Below are positions 1 to 8,250 of a stretch of DNA of 64,000 nucleotides, piece after piece (position 1 is the stretch's first letter; each line of letters starts with the position of its first letter). A model generated the notes under the pieces. The model was not told the DNA's origin. It ran no database searches and was given only the letters and a program-made list of their open reading frames with translations. The stretch is from Methanobacterium spitsbergense (GTDB lineage: Archaea; Methanobacteriota; Methanobacteria; Methanobacteriales; Methanobacteriaceae), in assembly GCF_019931065.1 (NCBI RefSeq), contig NZ_JAIOUQ010000016.1, forward strand, positions 62,001 through 126,000. Direction: 5' to 3'. The translations under genes were made by a program, and so were the position numbers.

Positions 1-323
1 CCACACGTACTAAAACATGCTAACAATGGTATTTTATCCATATTATTTTTTAGATATGCTCTAACTGGTACCGCCATCTTTGAAGCCCAGATTGGTGTTC
101 CAATTATTAGAAGATCATATTGGGATAGATCATGCTTAGGTTCCTGTATTTCTGATAATTTTCCCCTTGAAGCTTCGTATCCTGACTTAATATAACCTAT
201 TATTCCTGATCTTTTTTCTGTATCAATTATTTCCTCGATGTCAGAATCTAATGCCTTTGAAATAGATTCTGCAATCATTTTGGTATTTCCGGTTCTTGAG
301 TAATAAACAACTAGAGTTTTCAT
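1..323 (-). CDS. Flavodoxin family protein (partial, cut by left edge)
   Basis: The gene starts inside the window and runs off the left edge, so only about 107 N-terminal residues are present. They begin MKTLVVYYSRTGNTKMIAES, the flavodoxin phosphate-binding loop (S/T-x-T/S-G-N-T) that holds the FMN phosphate. A second segment, LLIIGTPIWASKMAVPVRAYL, matches the conserved second FMN-binding region of long flavodoxin-like proteins. Such proteins are cytoplasmic one- or two-electron carriers, and in methanogens often belong to the family annotated 'flavodoxin / NAD(P)H-quinone oxidoreductase WrbA-like'. The exact subfamily and partner cannot be told without the C-terminus. Confidence 0.85.
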   Translation of the reverse strand, partial: MKTLVVYYSRTGNTKMIAESISKALDSDIEEIIDTEKRSGIIGYIKSGYEASRGKLSEIQEPKHDLSQYDLLIIGTPIWASKMAVPVRAYLKNNMDKIPLLACFSTC

Positions 324-478
324 GTTTATGTATTTGATTACAGAAATATAATAAGATTTTTACTGTTTTAATTAAATACTTCTTTTCATTGATTTTCATT
401 TATTTGATCAAAATATAAAAATGATAGAAAAATCTCTTTTTTCTTTTTACATCCCATTTTTTATGGTTCAGGAGTGGT

Positions 479-658
479 ATGGTGGTAACTGGTCTCAAAC
501 CATCAAAAGTTACATTTACAATTAAAAAAGATCAAAACGGAACAATTCTCGAACTTGAGCAAATTAACGTCCAGGATGAACAGTTTGAAGACATTGATAT
601 TGGATGGGATGAATATTATCTAGGCCCGATGAAAGAAGTGCTTGAAAATAATTCTTAA
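479..658 (+). CDS. Short AHSA1/SRPBCC C-terminal-like protein (59 aa)
   Basis: A 59-residue frame with a GGAG ribosome site five bases ahead of its ATG. The sequence (PSKVTFTIKKDQNGTILELE, then GWDEYYLGPMKEVLENN) resembles only the last beta strands and the C-terminal helix of AHSA1-type SRPBCC domains, where G-W-x-x-Y/F-L-x-x-L-K-x-x-L-E closes the fold. A full domain is about 140 residues, and the 155 bases upstream hold no trace of the missing N-terminal half. It is therefore either a decayed remnant that keeps a translatable end or a genuinely short protein. Function unknown. Confidence 0.5.
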   Translation: MVVTGLKPSKVTFTIKKDQNGTILELEQINVQDEQFEDIDIGWDEYYLGPMKEVLENNS

Positions 659-874
659 TATGTTTAATTCAATTTATTTCTATTTCAAATCTTTTTTAAG
701 CATAAAAGATTTATTGGTCTTATTTTTGTATTTAATTCTATAATAATTTTCGGTAGTACCAATAATGATAATAGTAATCTAGAAAAATAAATTTAACATA
801 AAAACAATAATAAAATATGTAGACTTTAAGTTAGTAATTTTTGTTATATTTCCAAATTCAAGGAGTTTATACAT

Positions 875-1285
875 ATGGACACTAAACCAATCAAAGTATT
901 ATTAATCGAAGATAATATTGGTGATTATCAAATAATACTTAGAATGCTCGATAAAAGTGAAAATACTAAATTTGAATTAACTCATGTTCCAAGATTATCT
1001 ACAGGATTAAAAGTTCTCCAAAATGATATATTTGACATTATACTTTTAGATCTAGGCTTACCTGATTGTCAGGGGTTAAAATCTTTTCAGGTTACATTAA
1101 AGAAACATCCGTCAATTCCAATTATTATACTGACGGGTTTGGCAAACGAAGAAACTGGAATTAATGCCATAAAATATGGTGCTCAGGATTATTTGGTAAA
1201 AGGAGAATTTAACGGCAAATTATTGGTAAGGGCTATTCAATATGCAATTGAACGTAAGAAAGTAGAAGGTTTATTTATTTATTAA
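875..1285 (+). CDS. Orphan response-regulator receiver domain protein
   Basis: A single CheY-like receiver domain of 136 residues. The acidic pocket is E12-D13, the likely phospho-acceptor is D59 (in ILLDLGLPD), the switch threonine lies in IIILTGLA, and the conserved lysine in YLVKGEF. The start follows a good AGGAG site. The protein ends ERKKVEGLFIY just after the domain; in methanogen hybrid proteins the motif ERKKVEE usually leads into a PAS or kinase module, so this looks like a receiver cut loose from a longer hybrid, or a stand-alone relay protein. No kinase gene is nearby, so the partner is unknown. Confidence 0.85.
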   Translation: MDTKPIKVLLIEDNIGDYQIILRMLDKSENTKFELTHVPRLSTGLKVLQNDIFDIILLDLGLPDCQGLKSFQVTLKKHPSIPIIILTGLANEETGINAIKYGAQDYLVKGEFNGKLLVRAIQYAIERKKVEGLFIY

Positions 1286-1347
1286 TTTACCTTGTTCAAT
1301 CAAAAATTTGAAATAAAAAAAAGAATAAATAGAAAAAATTTAATCTT

Positions 1348-1617
1348 TTAGCTGTCTGTTATTGGAATCTTCCAGAGATATCCAACTTTTTTTCCTTTCT
1401 CTTGTTTATTTTTTCCTTTTTTCTTTTTAACGTGAGCTTCACTGCCTTCCCAGGAATCTACTGTTTTGTCAAGATAATGAGCTATTTCTTCATTGTATTT
1501 TTTGGTTCCAATTGTGTAATTTTCAGTTTCATTATGAATATAGCTGATTCCTTCGCCTTTTTCTTCCATAACTTTTGTTATTTCCATTAATTTTTTATAA
1601 AACTTTTCAGACATCAT
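1348..1617 (-). CDS. Hypothetical protein, lysine-rich (89 aa)
   Basis: A small soluble protein with no family I recognise. The N-terminal two thirds are mixed charged helix (MSEKFYKKLMEITKVMEEKGEG); a strongly basic run KKKKGKNKQEKGKK follows near residues 64-77, then a short hydrophobic end. A GGAG site lies at a normal distance upstream of the double ATG, supporting translation. The basic patch suggests nucleic-acid or polyanion contact, but that is only a guess. It is monocistronic and convergent with the receiver-domain gene. Confidence 0.6.
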   Translation of the reverse strand: MMSEKFYKKLMEITKVMEEKGEGISYIHNETENYTIGTKKYNEEIAHYLDKTVDSWEGSEAHVKKKKGKNKQEKGKKVGYLWKIPITDS

Positions 1618-1972
1618 TTTACGCCTTCTCCTTCTCTTATTATCTTTTTCTTCATGTTAATAAAGACGTATTTATAACAAATACGGATATTTGAGCAAAA
1701 TACTTTGAATGATAAATTACTATATATAAGTTTATATGGATTAATGCTTCGTTTTTTTTAAAGTTGAAAAAGTAAATTTTTTGATGGAACCACATGTTTA
1801 AATTTCAATTAAAAGTATCTATCTACACAATGTTCAAGAGTTAAATAAAGAAATTTTAATAATTTATATTAAACATATTAAAATCATTGCAAATTTTGAA
1901 TAATAATCTATATTACAATTTTAAAATATTTACAAACTATAAGTTAACTATTAGGAGTAGGGGTTTAAAATA
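1618..1972. other. Intergenic region between divergent genes, no gene seen
   Basis: No convincing reading frame or RNA was seen. The stretch is extremely AT-rich and contains a TATA-like run (CTATATATAAG near 1713-1723). An AGGAG motif lies near 1953-1957, about 15 bases before the GTG of the downstream ExoD-like gene, which is a longer spacing than usual. Confidence 0.5.
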
Positions 1973-2596
1973 GTGGTTAAGATATCTGATTGTGAAAAGG
2001 GTTATTCTTACACGATCACCCAAATATCTGGAAGAATTCCTTTAGAAGGAATGACTTTAAGAGAATTTTTAGAATTAATAGGTAAACGTGGCAGATTAAT
2101 AACCTGTATGGTACTTGCAGCACCATTTTTGATACCAATATCCATCCCTGGAACCGGGGTTGTTGTTGGATTTATTATTTTGATAATCAGTTTGAGTATA
2201 ATGCTCAATAAATATTATTTAGTGCCGGATATATTATTGAATCGTGAAATGTCATATACTAACCTTGTTAAAGTGCTGAATGCTTGTATCAGAATTTTAT
2301 CTTTTCTTGAAAAATATATGAAACCACGATTAAAATTAATGACAAATAAAAAGTTTAGCAGTATATCAAACAATATTTTTCTAGTTATAAGTTCTGTTCT
2401 TTTTATTATACCATTACCAATTCCACTGACAGACACTTTACCTGCATTGGGAATATTCTTTCTATCTGCGGGGATACTTGAATGCGATGGTTATTTAATT
2501 CTCTCAGGATATTTTGTTGTTGTTATAACAGCAATCTACTTCACATTATTTACATTAGTGGGTTTAAAAATTATTTTTGGATTAAATATTTTTTAG
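1973..2596 (+). CDS. ExoD-like membrane protein
   Basis: A 207-residue membrane protein resembling the ExoD (exopolysaccharide synthesis) family. The N-terminal motif TLREFLELIGKRGRLITCMV followed by APFLIPISIPGTG is the family signature, and further hydrophobic stretches occur around residues 55-75, 130-160 and 175-205. ExoD proteins are linked genetically to exopolysaccharide in rhizobia, but their biochemical role is unknown and archaeal members are uncharacterised. The start is a GTG; an AGGAG about 15 bases upstream is distant but is the only site present. No exopolysaccharide genes are adjacent. Confidence 0.7.
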   Translation: MVKISDCEKGYSYTITQISGRIPLEGMTLREFLELIGKRGRLITCMVLAAPFLIPISIPGTGVVVGFIILIISLSIMLNKYYLVPDILLNREMSYTNLVKVLNACIRILSFLEKYMKPRLKLMTNKKFSSISNNIFLVISSVLFIIPLPIPLTDTLPALGIFFLSAGILECDGYLILSGYFVVVITAIYFTLFTLVGLKIIFGLNIF

Positions 2597-2718
2597 ATAT
2601 ATACAATAATTATTCCAAAAAATTTTTCTTACTCATATTAATATAAATAAATGGGACAGAAAATTTGTTTAATGAATTATTAATTGTAGAGAATTAATAT
2701 TTTTTTTGAGGTGATATT

Positions 2719-2981
2719 TTGGAACCAGAACCTGTTAAATGAATCGTAAAAGGTTGTAAAGTAGTATGTGAACCTGAGGTGCTAAAAGATTATGGTGAGG
2801 AGTTAAAGTCATAGTTGTTTCTGAAAAACGTTTTTCAACATTGATGAGTAGTTTAGTGGAAATGGAAGATAATCTAGTTAAATTAAAAGAATTGGATTTG
2901 AGTGGTACTCTTAAAAATATAGAGGACGTAAGGAAGAAAATCGAATTAAATTTAAAGGAATTATCCTACGTGAATATTTAG
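2719..2981 (+). pseudogene. Decayed pair of small overlapping genes
   Basis: A GAGGTGAT ribosome site precedes a TTG frame reading LEPEPVK, then an in-frame TGA at 2740-2742, then IVKGCKVVCEPEVLKDYGEE up to a TAG at 2812-2814. A second GGTGAGGAG site sits eight bases before an ATA codon at 2811, which opens a frame reading VVSEKRFSTLMSSLVEMEDN and onward to 2981. That second frame has a plausible charged-helix composition but no ATG/GTG/TTG until the TTG/ATG pair at 2841-2846, which lacks a ribosome site. The layout (two ribosome sites, two short products) looks like a bicistron in which one gene gained a stop and the other lost its start. Family unknown. Confidence 0.4.
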
Positions 2982-3072
2982 ATTAAACTGATTACAGAAT
3001 AGCCTTTTTCAATATTTTAATATTCTTTAAATAGTCTATTCCATATGTTAAACATTCAATCTATTCTAAATT

Positions 3073-3597
3073 TTAATCAATTTTAAGCTTTAACCTTTTT
3101 TTCTCTAATTTAGGAATTTTTAGAGTTAATACCGAGTCTTTGAATGTACCTTCAGCTTTTTCAAAGTCTACTTTGGTTGGAAGTGTAAAAGATCTATCGA
3201 TCTTACCATAACTCCGTTCCCTTTGAATGTAATTAACATCTTTATTTGTTACATCATCTTCAAATTCAGCACATATATCTACTACATCTTCTCCAATTGC
3301 AATTTCTACATCCTCTTTTTTAAGCCGCGGTAGATCTGCAATGAAAATAATTGAATCATTAGTTTCTATTATATCAACCATTGTTTTATTATTAAAAATA
3401 GTATAATCAGATAAAACCCTGTTGAATTCTTCCTGTTTGTCTTTAATGTAAGTTATTATATCATTTAATGACGAGTCAGAGGTTTCATATTCTTTAGAAT
3501 CTGCCTTTTTACGTAAATCCATAGAAATATTTTTATTTTCAATTTTTTCTGTGTTCATTTTACTTGATTTCAGTTTTACATTATCTTTTTCAACCAT
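3073..3597 (-). CDS. Hsp20/alpha-crystallin small heat-shock protein
   Basis: An ATP-independent holdase chaperone of about 174 residues. The alpha-crystallin domain fills roughly residues 80-174: VDIIETNDSIIFIADLPRLK opens it, and LTLKIPKLEKKRLKLKID closes it with the characteristic hydrophobic end. The N-terminal third is charged and divergent, as usual. The frame is open further upstream, but GAGGGTG lies six bases before the ATG at 3597, so the start is placed there. A second Hsp20 of different length lies at 19 kb. Confidence 0.85.
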   Translation of the reverse strand: MVEKDNVKLKSSKMNTEKIENKNISMDLRKKADSKEYETSDSSLNDIITYIKDKQEEFNRVLSDYTIFNNKTMVDIIETNDSIIFIADLPRLKKEDVEIAIGEDVVDICAEFEDDVTNKDVNYIQRERSYGKIDRSFTLPTKVDFEKAEGTFKDSVLTLKIPKLEKKRLKLKID

Positions 3598-3741
3598 TAA
3601 TTTCACCCTCAAATTTTTTATTATGGATAGTATCTTGGCATTGAACATTCCCCTTTTCTACATAACAATTTTAAATCCTATTACATCTTAATACACCATA
3701 ATTAATAAATATTACGATCCAAATGAATATAATTTTTTTTT

Positions 3742-3786
3742 CAATTTATATTCTATCCAAAACTTTATCTATGTTCGTTTGAACAT
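3742..3786 (+). promoter_or_regulatory. arsR promoter with perfect operator palindrome
   Basis: ATGTTC-GTTT-GAACAT at 3771-3786 is a perfect 6-4-6 inverted repeat ending nine bases before the ATG of the ArsR-type gene. A TATA-like AATTTATATT lies about 25 bases upstream at 3742-3751, so transcription would begin within or just after the palindrome. Zinc-sensing SmtB/CzrA-type repressors bind similar TGAACA-type repeats. Autorepression by the adjacent gene product is the natural reading. No ribosome site lies between operator and ATG, suggesting a nearly leaderless message. Confidence 0.65.
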
Positions 3787-3794
3787 TAATTCAT

Positions 3795-4160
3795 ATGACT
3801 ATTCATGATTGTGAAATTGATCTAGCTGATGAAACTGCTGTAAAAGAAGTAAAATCAAAAATGTTAGATAACGAGATATTTTTAAAGATCTCCGAAGATT
3901 TTAAAATTTTCAGCGACCCCACAAGGGTTAAAATTCTCTATGCATTATCTCAAAGAGAGTTATGTGTTTGTGATCTAGCATCGCTACTAGAAATGACACA
4001 CTCTGCTGTATCACATCAACTGAGAATTATGCGAAATAGCAGTCTAGTTAAATTCAAAAAAGTAGGTAAAAACGTTTATTATTCCCTCAGTGATGAGCAT
4101 ATCAATATTATGTTAAGATTGGGAATTGAACATGCTAGTGAATCAATAATCAAAGGGTGA
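3795..4160 (+). CDS. ArsR/SmtB-family metal-sensing repressor
   Basis: A 121-residue winged-helix repressor. The recognition helix region reads DLASLLEMTHSAVSHQLRIM (residues 60-79), and ELCVCD at 55-60 matches the alpha3 metal motif with C57 and C59. The C-terminal helix holds D100, H102, H113 and E116, which reproduces the D-x-H-x10-H-x2-E spacing of the alpha5 zinc site of SmtB and CzrA. Metal binding there would release DNA. The stop codon lies six bases before the TTG of a CDF exporter, so the two form an operon that lets zinc (or cobalt) induce its own export. Metal specificity is inferred from ligands, not shown. Confidence 0.9.
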   Translation: MTIHDCEIDLADETAVKEVKSKMLDNEIFLKISEDFKIFSDPTRVKILYALSQRELCVCDLASLLEMTHSAVSHQLRIMRNSSLVKFKKVGKNVYYSLSDEHINIMLRLGIEHASESIIKG

Positions 4161-4166
4161 TCAAAT

Positions 4167-5081
4167 TTGGATAAAACAGATGAAAGACAAAAAATCGGTA
4201 GAAATGCTTCAGCTGTTGCAATTTCTGGAAATACGTTTCTAACTATTTTCAACTTTATAATAGGTTTAATTTCTGGAAGTAGTGCCCTGGTTGCTGAGTC
4301 AGCACATACTCTTTCAGATGTTTTAACATCTATAATTGCCTTTATTGGTTTCAAAATTGGAATGAAACCCGCCGATGACGATCATCAATATGGGCATGGA
4401 AGAGCAGAACCATTGGTTGGACTTGTAATAGTTGTCTTTTTGGTTGTTGTTGCATATGAGATTTTGAGTGGTGTGTATATCAAACTTACATCCACCACTC
4501 CTTTAGCACCTCCAGAATTAATTGCAGCCTTAATGGCATTTATTGGTATATTCATAAACTTGGCTATGACAACCTATCTTATGAGGGCAGGGAAAAAAAT
4601 TAACAGTCCTGCCATAATAGCTGATGGACAGCATCAAAAAGTGGATATATTTTCATGTATTGCAATTTTAGTTGGAGTAATAGGGGCTCAATTAGGTTTT
4701 CCAATATTAGACCCTCTTGTAGCTATTTTCATTTCAATAATTGTTATTAAAACAGCTTTTGAACTTGCACGAGACAATGTAAATGTTATAATGGGAAAAG
4801 TTCCCTCGGATACTATTTTAGACGAAGTTAGATCTGCTGCAAAAAAGGTTGATAATGTTAAAGGAGTTCATAGTATAAAAATAAATCCAATGGGTCCATA
4901 TTCCTCTGCTGAACTCCATATTGAAGTTGATGGAGATATAAAATTAAAAGATGCACATGAAATAGCACATAACGTAGAAAAACGGATAATTAATGATGTA
5001 TCTGCAATAAAGATGGCCATAATTCATGTATGTCCATTCGAAGAAGAATGTGCCACATTTGAAAATGGTAATGTGCTTTAA
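4167..5081 (+). CDS. Cation diffusion facilitator (zinc exporter type)
   Basis: A 304-residue CDF transporter with six predicted membrane helices and a cytoplasmic C-terminal ferredoxin-like domain that dimerises and senses metal. The intramembrane site is H47-x3-D51 (ESAHTLSD) plus H156-x3-D160 (GQHQKVD), the HD-HD arrangement typical of zinc-selective members. The histidine-rich loop DDDHQYGHGRAEP follows helix 2. It would expel zinc in exchange for protons. Start is TTG, with the AAAGGGTGA that ends arsR acting as ribosome site. Co-transcription with the upstream ArsR sensor supports a metal-efflux role. Confidence 0.9.
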   Translation: MDKTDERQKIGRNASAVAISGNTFLTIFNFIIGLISGSSALVAESAHTLSDVLTSIIAFIGFKIGMKPADDDHQYGHGRAEPLVGLVIVVFLVVVAYEILSGVYIKLTSTTPLAPPELIAALMAFIGIFINLAMTTYLMRAGKKINSPAIIADGQHQKVDIFSCIAILVGVIGAQLGFPILDPLVAIFISIIVIKTAFELARDNVNVIMGKVPSDTILDEVRSAAKKVDNVKGVHSIKINPMGPYSSAELHIEVDGDIKLKDAHEIAHNVEKRIINDVSAIKMAIIHVCPFEEECATFENGNVL

Positions 5082-5124
5082 TTTGTAATATTCCTTAATT
5101 ATTTTTTTTTATAAAAATTTGAAA

Positions 5125-5567
5125 TTATTTACTATTCTGCCTATGACCTAAATGTAAAATGTGTTTAAAGGTTGGGATACCCTCACCTATTATAATGTCA
5201 AGTGATTCTACTGCAGATGTTCTCAAAGAAGCATCATTGCAACACTTCATTTCCTTGAGTTCTTTAACTATTAGTTTACGGATGCATTCATCTTGAATCA
5301 CCAAATATAGCCTTCATAAACTTAATGCAACTACTTCTTTTTTTTCATGGGAAATAAGGGTTGTGATTATCTCTAATCCCATTTTTAAATCGTAATTATC
5401 TGTGGTATCAAATAATTTGCGTATAAATATTTAAATTCATCAAGTGTTTCAGGTGATGAAATAGTAGGGTAGTGTACAGGTTCAGATTTATTGGATAATA
5501 TAGTATCTCCTAAATTTTTCTCTTCATGATAATTTGTTTTGAAATTTATCCTTGTTGACATCTGCAT
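5125..5567 (-). pseudogene. Frameshifted gene of unknown family
   Basis: Three pieces in consistent order give one former protein of about 145 residues. The first reads MSTRINFKTNYHEEKNLGDT and ends at DEFKYLYA; a frameshift near 5415-5425 is needed to continue as LFDTTDNYDLKMGLEIITTL and on to VVALSL; a TGA near 5318 interrupts; then RLYLVIQDECIRKLIVKELK continues to GEGIPTFKHILHLGHRQNSK. The helical, repeat-like composition of the second half recalls HEAT-type proteins, but I cannot name the family. A GGGGG site precedes the ATG. It lies 25 bases downstream of an intact small gene on the same strand, so it was probably the second gene of that operon. Confidence 0.6.
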
Positions 5568-5592
5568 CCCCCTATCCGTTTTTTATTTAATT

Positions 5593-5898
5593 TTAAAGGT
5601 CGTTTTTTTCAAGAATTAACAGACTTTCTGCTAAGAAATCCAAAACTCTTTTTCTCTCATCGAAAGATACATGCTTTTTCATAAGCAAGTTTAACAACTC
5701 TGTAATACTTCTTACAGAAAAATTACCTTCACAAACATCCATAAGCAAGATATCTCTTTTACCGATGTCTTTTGATGGTATTATACTTACAACAGCCCAA
5801 ACCTCCCCATCGTCCCCTTTCAAATCTAGTGTGAACGAATATTTATTTTCATTGTTATATTTCATTCTATTGCACCTTATTACATCTTTAATCACCAT
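5593..5898 (-). CDS. Hypothetical protein (101 aa)
   Basis: A small soluble protein with no recognised domain. The middle has alternating strand-like segments (KYSFTLDLKGDDGEVWAVVS), and the end is a leucine-rich amphipathic helix (ITELLNLLMKKHVSFDERKR then VLDFLAESLLILEKN). The start is ATG, with AAAGATGTAAT-type codons immediately after and no strong ribosome site. The decayed gene 25 bases downstream was probably co-transcribed with it, so its original partner appears lost. Confidence 0.5.
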   Translation of the reverse strand: MVIKDVIRCNRMKYNNENKYSFTLDLKGDDGEVWAVVSIIPSKDIGKRDILLMDVCEGNFSVRSITELLNLLMKKHVSFDERKRVLDFLAESLLILEKNDL

Positions 5899-6213
5899 AA
5901 TAAATATAACTTTCTAATCATTAGAAATGAATTAAAAATAAGAATTTGAAATGATTAAAAAAATCATATATAAATTGAAAATTTTTCTATTTTAATTAAT
6001 CCAAATTAAGCAATATTCATTTTAGTGTTTAATTGTGTAATCAAATGGAATATTTGGAATATACAAATCTAAAGATTAAAATATGACTTGAAACATAATA
6101 TAATATTAGATTTAACCAACTCACATTCACAAGCAATTAAAATGCAATGATGAAGTGGTATTTTGATATTCTCTTAAAATAAAAATTTTATAAATTTTTA
6201 ATAAGGAGTGTAT
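5899..6213. other. AT-rich intergenic stretch, no gene seen
   Basis: No supported coding frame or structured RNA. A TATA-like run (CATATATAAATTG) lies near 5967-5979 and an AAGGAGTG ribosome site near 6203-6210 serves the small membrane protein that follows. Confidence 0.5.
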
Positions 6214-6384
6214 ATGACGGAAATATACAGAATATATGCCATATTGTTATTAATATCAACAATTACGATATTATATCTGTCATTTTACAGTTGGAATAAA
6301 CTTAAAAAGCATGACCTAAACTATTCTTCATTTAATTTTCCTGTTCAATCTCACCCTTTACTGGATTGTTCATTAGATTGTTAA
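6214..6384 (+). CDS. Small single-span membrane protein (56 aa)
   Basis: A 56-codon gene with a strong AAGGAGTG site about four bases before its ATG. Residues 4-25 (IYRIYAILLLISTITILYLS) form one hydrophobic helix, followed by a basic WNKLKKH and a polar tail that ends DCSLDC, with two cysteines. The orientation rule would place the tail in the cytoplasm. No family recognised. The ribosome site and membrane helix argue that it is a real small protein. Confidence 0.55.
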   Translation: MTEIYRIYAILLLISTITILYLSFYSWNKLKKHDLNYSSFNFPVQSHPLLDCSLDC

Positions 6385-6452
6385 GGGTTAATTGATGTAA
6401 ATCTCTAAAAACAAGCTTTAATCAAATTAGAAAAAAATGATTGGAGGATAAT

Positions 6453-6764
6453 ATGACAATAAGAGTGAGAAATGAAAACACTTGGGAAAGCGAAGAAAAT
6501 GAATTTGTTGAATATGTTGGAAAGGGTTCAGTTCTTGAAAATCCATATACAAGCGGCTGTAGAAGAAAATTAAAGGATCAATACAGAAAATATTTAATTG
6601 AACTATCAAGTGAGAGCCCTGAATGGCAAAGAATCGTTGAATTAAAAAAAATACATGAAGATGGAGAAGATTTGAATCTTTTATGCTCCTGCTACCCTGA
6701 TCCTTGCCACTCTAACATTATTATCGATGCAATAACCGGGAAAATCAGTCCAAAAAAAGATTAA
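6453..6764 (+). CDS. DUF4326 domain protein
   Basis: A 103-residue protein of the DUF4326 type. The conserved pattern is EYVGKGSVLENPYT near the N-terminus and a C-terminal LLCSCYPDPCHSNIIIDAI, where the C-x-C-x4-CH cluster resembles a metal or catalytic site typical of this family, often found in phage and accessory regions. The molecular function is unknown. The frame is open further upstream from a TTG, but GGAGG lies five bases before the ATG at 6453, so that start is preferred. Confidence 0.8.
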   Translation: MTIRVRNENTWESEENEFVEYVGKGSVLENPYTSGCRRKLKDQYRKYLIELSSESPEWQRIVELKKIHEDGEDLNLLCSCYPDPCHSNIIIDAITGKISPKKD

Positions 6765-6898
6765 ATTTAAAAAAAAATTTAGATAGTTAAACTAATTAAA
6801 GATTTATTTAGGATATTTTATCGTTAAAAGGATAATGGAACAAAATAATTAATTATCCTGAAATTCTGAATAATCCAAGTTTAACACCCAACATATTT

Positions 6899-7363
6899 TT
6901 AATAACCATTTAGGGTTGCATTCAGTTCTGTTTTAATATCTGAATTTATGTCCTTAAATGAATTTATTCGTATTAATATGTCTTGTTTAGATATATTACC
7001 TGTGAATATATTTTTTTGTGCATTTGATATCTTATTCAAAGTATTAATGGCCAATTCACGGTTTTTAATCACTGCATTTAATTGTTTGTCCTTTTCTTCA
7101 AGTGATATACTTCCCTTACTGTATTTATCGTCAATAATAGTCACCTGAGAATTATATAATGAATTAATGTAGTTGTTCAATGCATTATTTTGAATTTCAA
7201 TTGAATCAACTATTTTAAGTTCATTACTTGTTTTTTCTGTATTAATCAGGTTTCCATTACTGTAAGAAATCATATCCTGTGTTAAGTACAATAAAAATGC
7301 AACAGTAACAACCAGCACAGCAATACACACAAATAATATATTTTTACTATTTTTGAAATTCAT
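6899..7363 (-). CDS. Membrane-anchored hypothetical protein (154 aa)
   Basis: An N-terminal signal-anchor helix (residues 9-28, NILFVCIAVLVVTVAFLLYL) is followed by an extracytoplasmic domain of about 125 residues that is almost entirely helical, with regularly spaced leucine, isoleucine and asparagine suggestive of a coiled coil. No catalytic motif or known domain was seen. The C-terminus (DIKTELNATLNGY) carries an N-x-T glycosylation sequon. Monocistronic and divergent from the potassium transporter genes. Probably a cell-surface protein of unknown role. Confidence 0.6.
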   Translation of the reverse strand: MNFKNSKNILFVCIAVLVVTVAFLLYLTQDMISYSNGNLINTEKTSNELKIVDSIEIQNNALNNYINSLYNSQVTIIDDKYSKGSISLEEKDKQLNAVIKNRELAINTLNKISNAQKNIFTGNISKQDILIRINSFKDINSDIKTELNATLNGY

Positions 7364-7571
7364 TAGATTTTAGTTGAATTAAACAATAGTTAAATTTAAT
7401 GTATTTAATTACATTATCTAATCGAGTTTTAGGTAAATTTATATATTCAATTCAACGATCTTTATTGGGTTTAAAAATTTAGTAATACCATATTAAAATT
7501 TAATTAACATTACACAGTAATTTTAACTTTATATAATCATATGGTTGTTTATGGTTTAAAGGGGGTATTTG

Positions 7572-8228
7572 ATGTATGTGATTATCATGGGTGGTGGAAG
7601 AGTTGGAATGACACTTGCTTCAGCAATGATAAAAGCTAGTTTTGACGTTACTCTCATAGAAAAGGATCAAGAACTCTGCAACCTAGCAGCAAGTGAATTA
7701 GATGCCCTTGTAATATGTGGAAATGGTACAGATTTAAAATCTTTAGAAGAAGCTAATATATCTGAAGCAGATGCATTTGTTGCAGCAACTGGAAATGATG
7801 AAGCTAACTTACTTGCTTGTATCCTCGTTAAAGATTACAATCCCAAAAAACTTATTGCTAGAATAAGTGATCCAACTCATGAAGAGGCCTTTAGAAAAGT
7901 GGGTATTGATGCAACTGTAAGTCCAGAACTAACAGCAGCAGCTTATCTTGAAAAACTGATTATAAGGCCAAAAATTGCAGATATGGTTATTCTGGGTAAA
8001 GGTAATGCAGAGCTTTTAGATATTCCCGTTGAAAATAGTAAGGTTATAGGGAAAAAAATCGGAGAAATAAGTCCAACAAAAAATTATGTTATATGTGCCA
8101 TTTATAAAGGTCCAGAATATGAAATCCGTATGCCTGAACCAGAGATTATACTAGAGGCAGGAGATAAAATTTCCATTCTTATAAAAACAAAACATATCAA
8201 GGATGTTGTAAAGAAGTTCTTAAAATAA
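7572..8228 (+). CDS. trkA: Trk potassium uptake regulatory NAD-binding subunit
   Basis: A 218-residue cytoplasmic gating subunit for a Trk/Ktr potassium channel. It has an N-terminal Rossmann RCK_N domain ([20 protein letters not shown] with GxGxxG, and an acidic residue at the end of beta 2 in VTLIEKD) and a C-terminal RCK_C domain from about residue 135 that binds a ligand. AAAGGGGGT lies five bases before the ATG at 7572, so the TTG one codon upstream is not used. The membrane subunit follows 22 bases later, forming a two-gene operon. Confidence 0.92.
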   Translation: MYVIIMGGGRVGMTLASAMIKASFDVTLIEKDQELCNLAASELDALVICGNGTDLKSLEEANISEADAFVAATGNDEANLLACILVKDYNPKKLIARISDPTHEEAFRKVGIDATVSPELTAAAYLEKLIIRPKIADMVILGKGNAELLDIPVENSKVIGKKIGEISPTKNYVICAIYKGPEYEIRMPEPEIILEAGDKISILIKTKHIKDVVKKFLK

Positions 8229-8250
8229 AAGAAGAGGAAGGTTTGATTAA

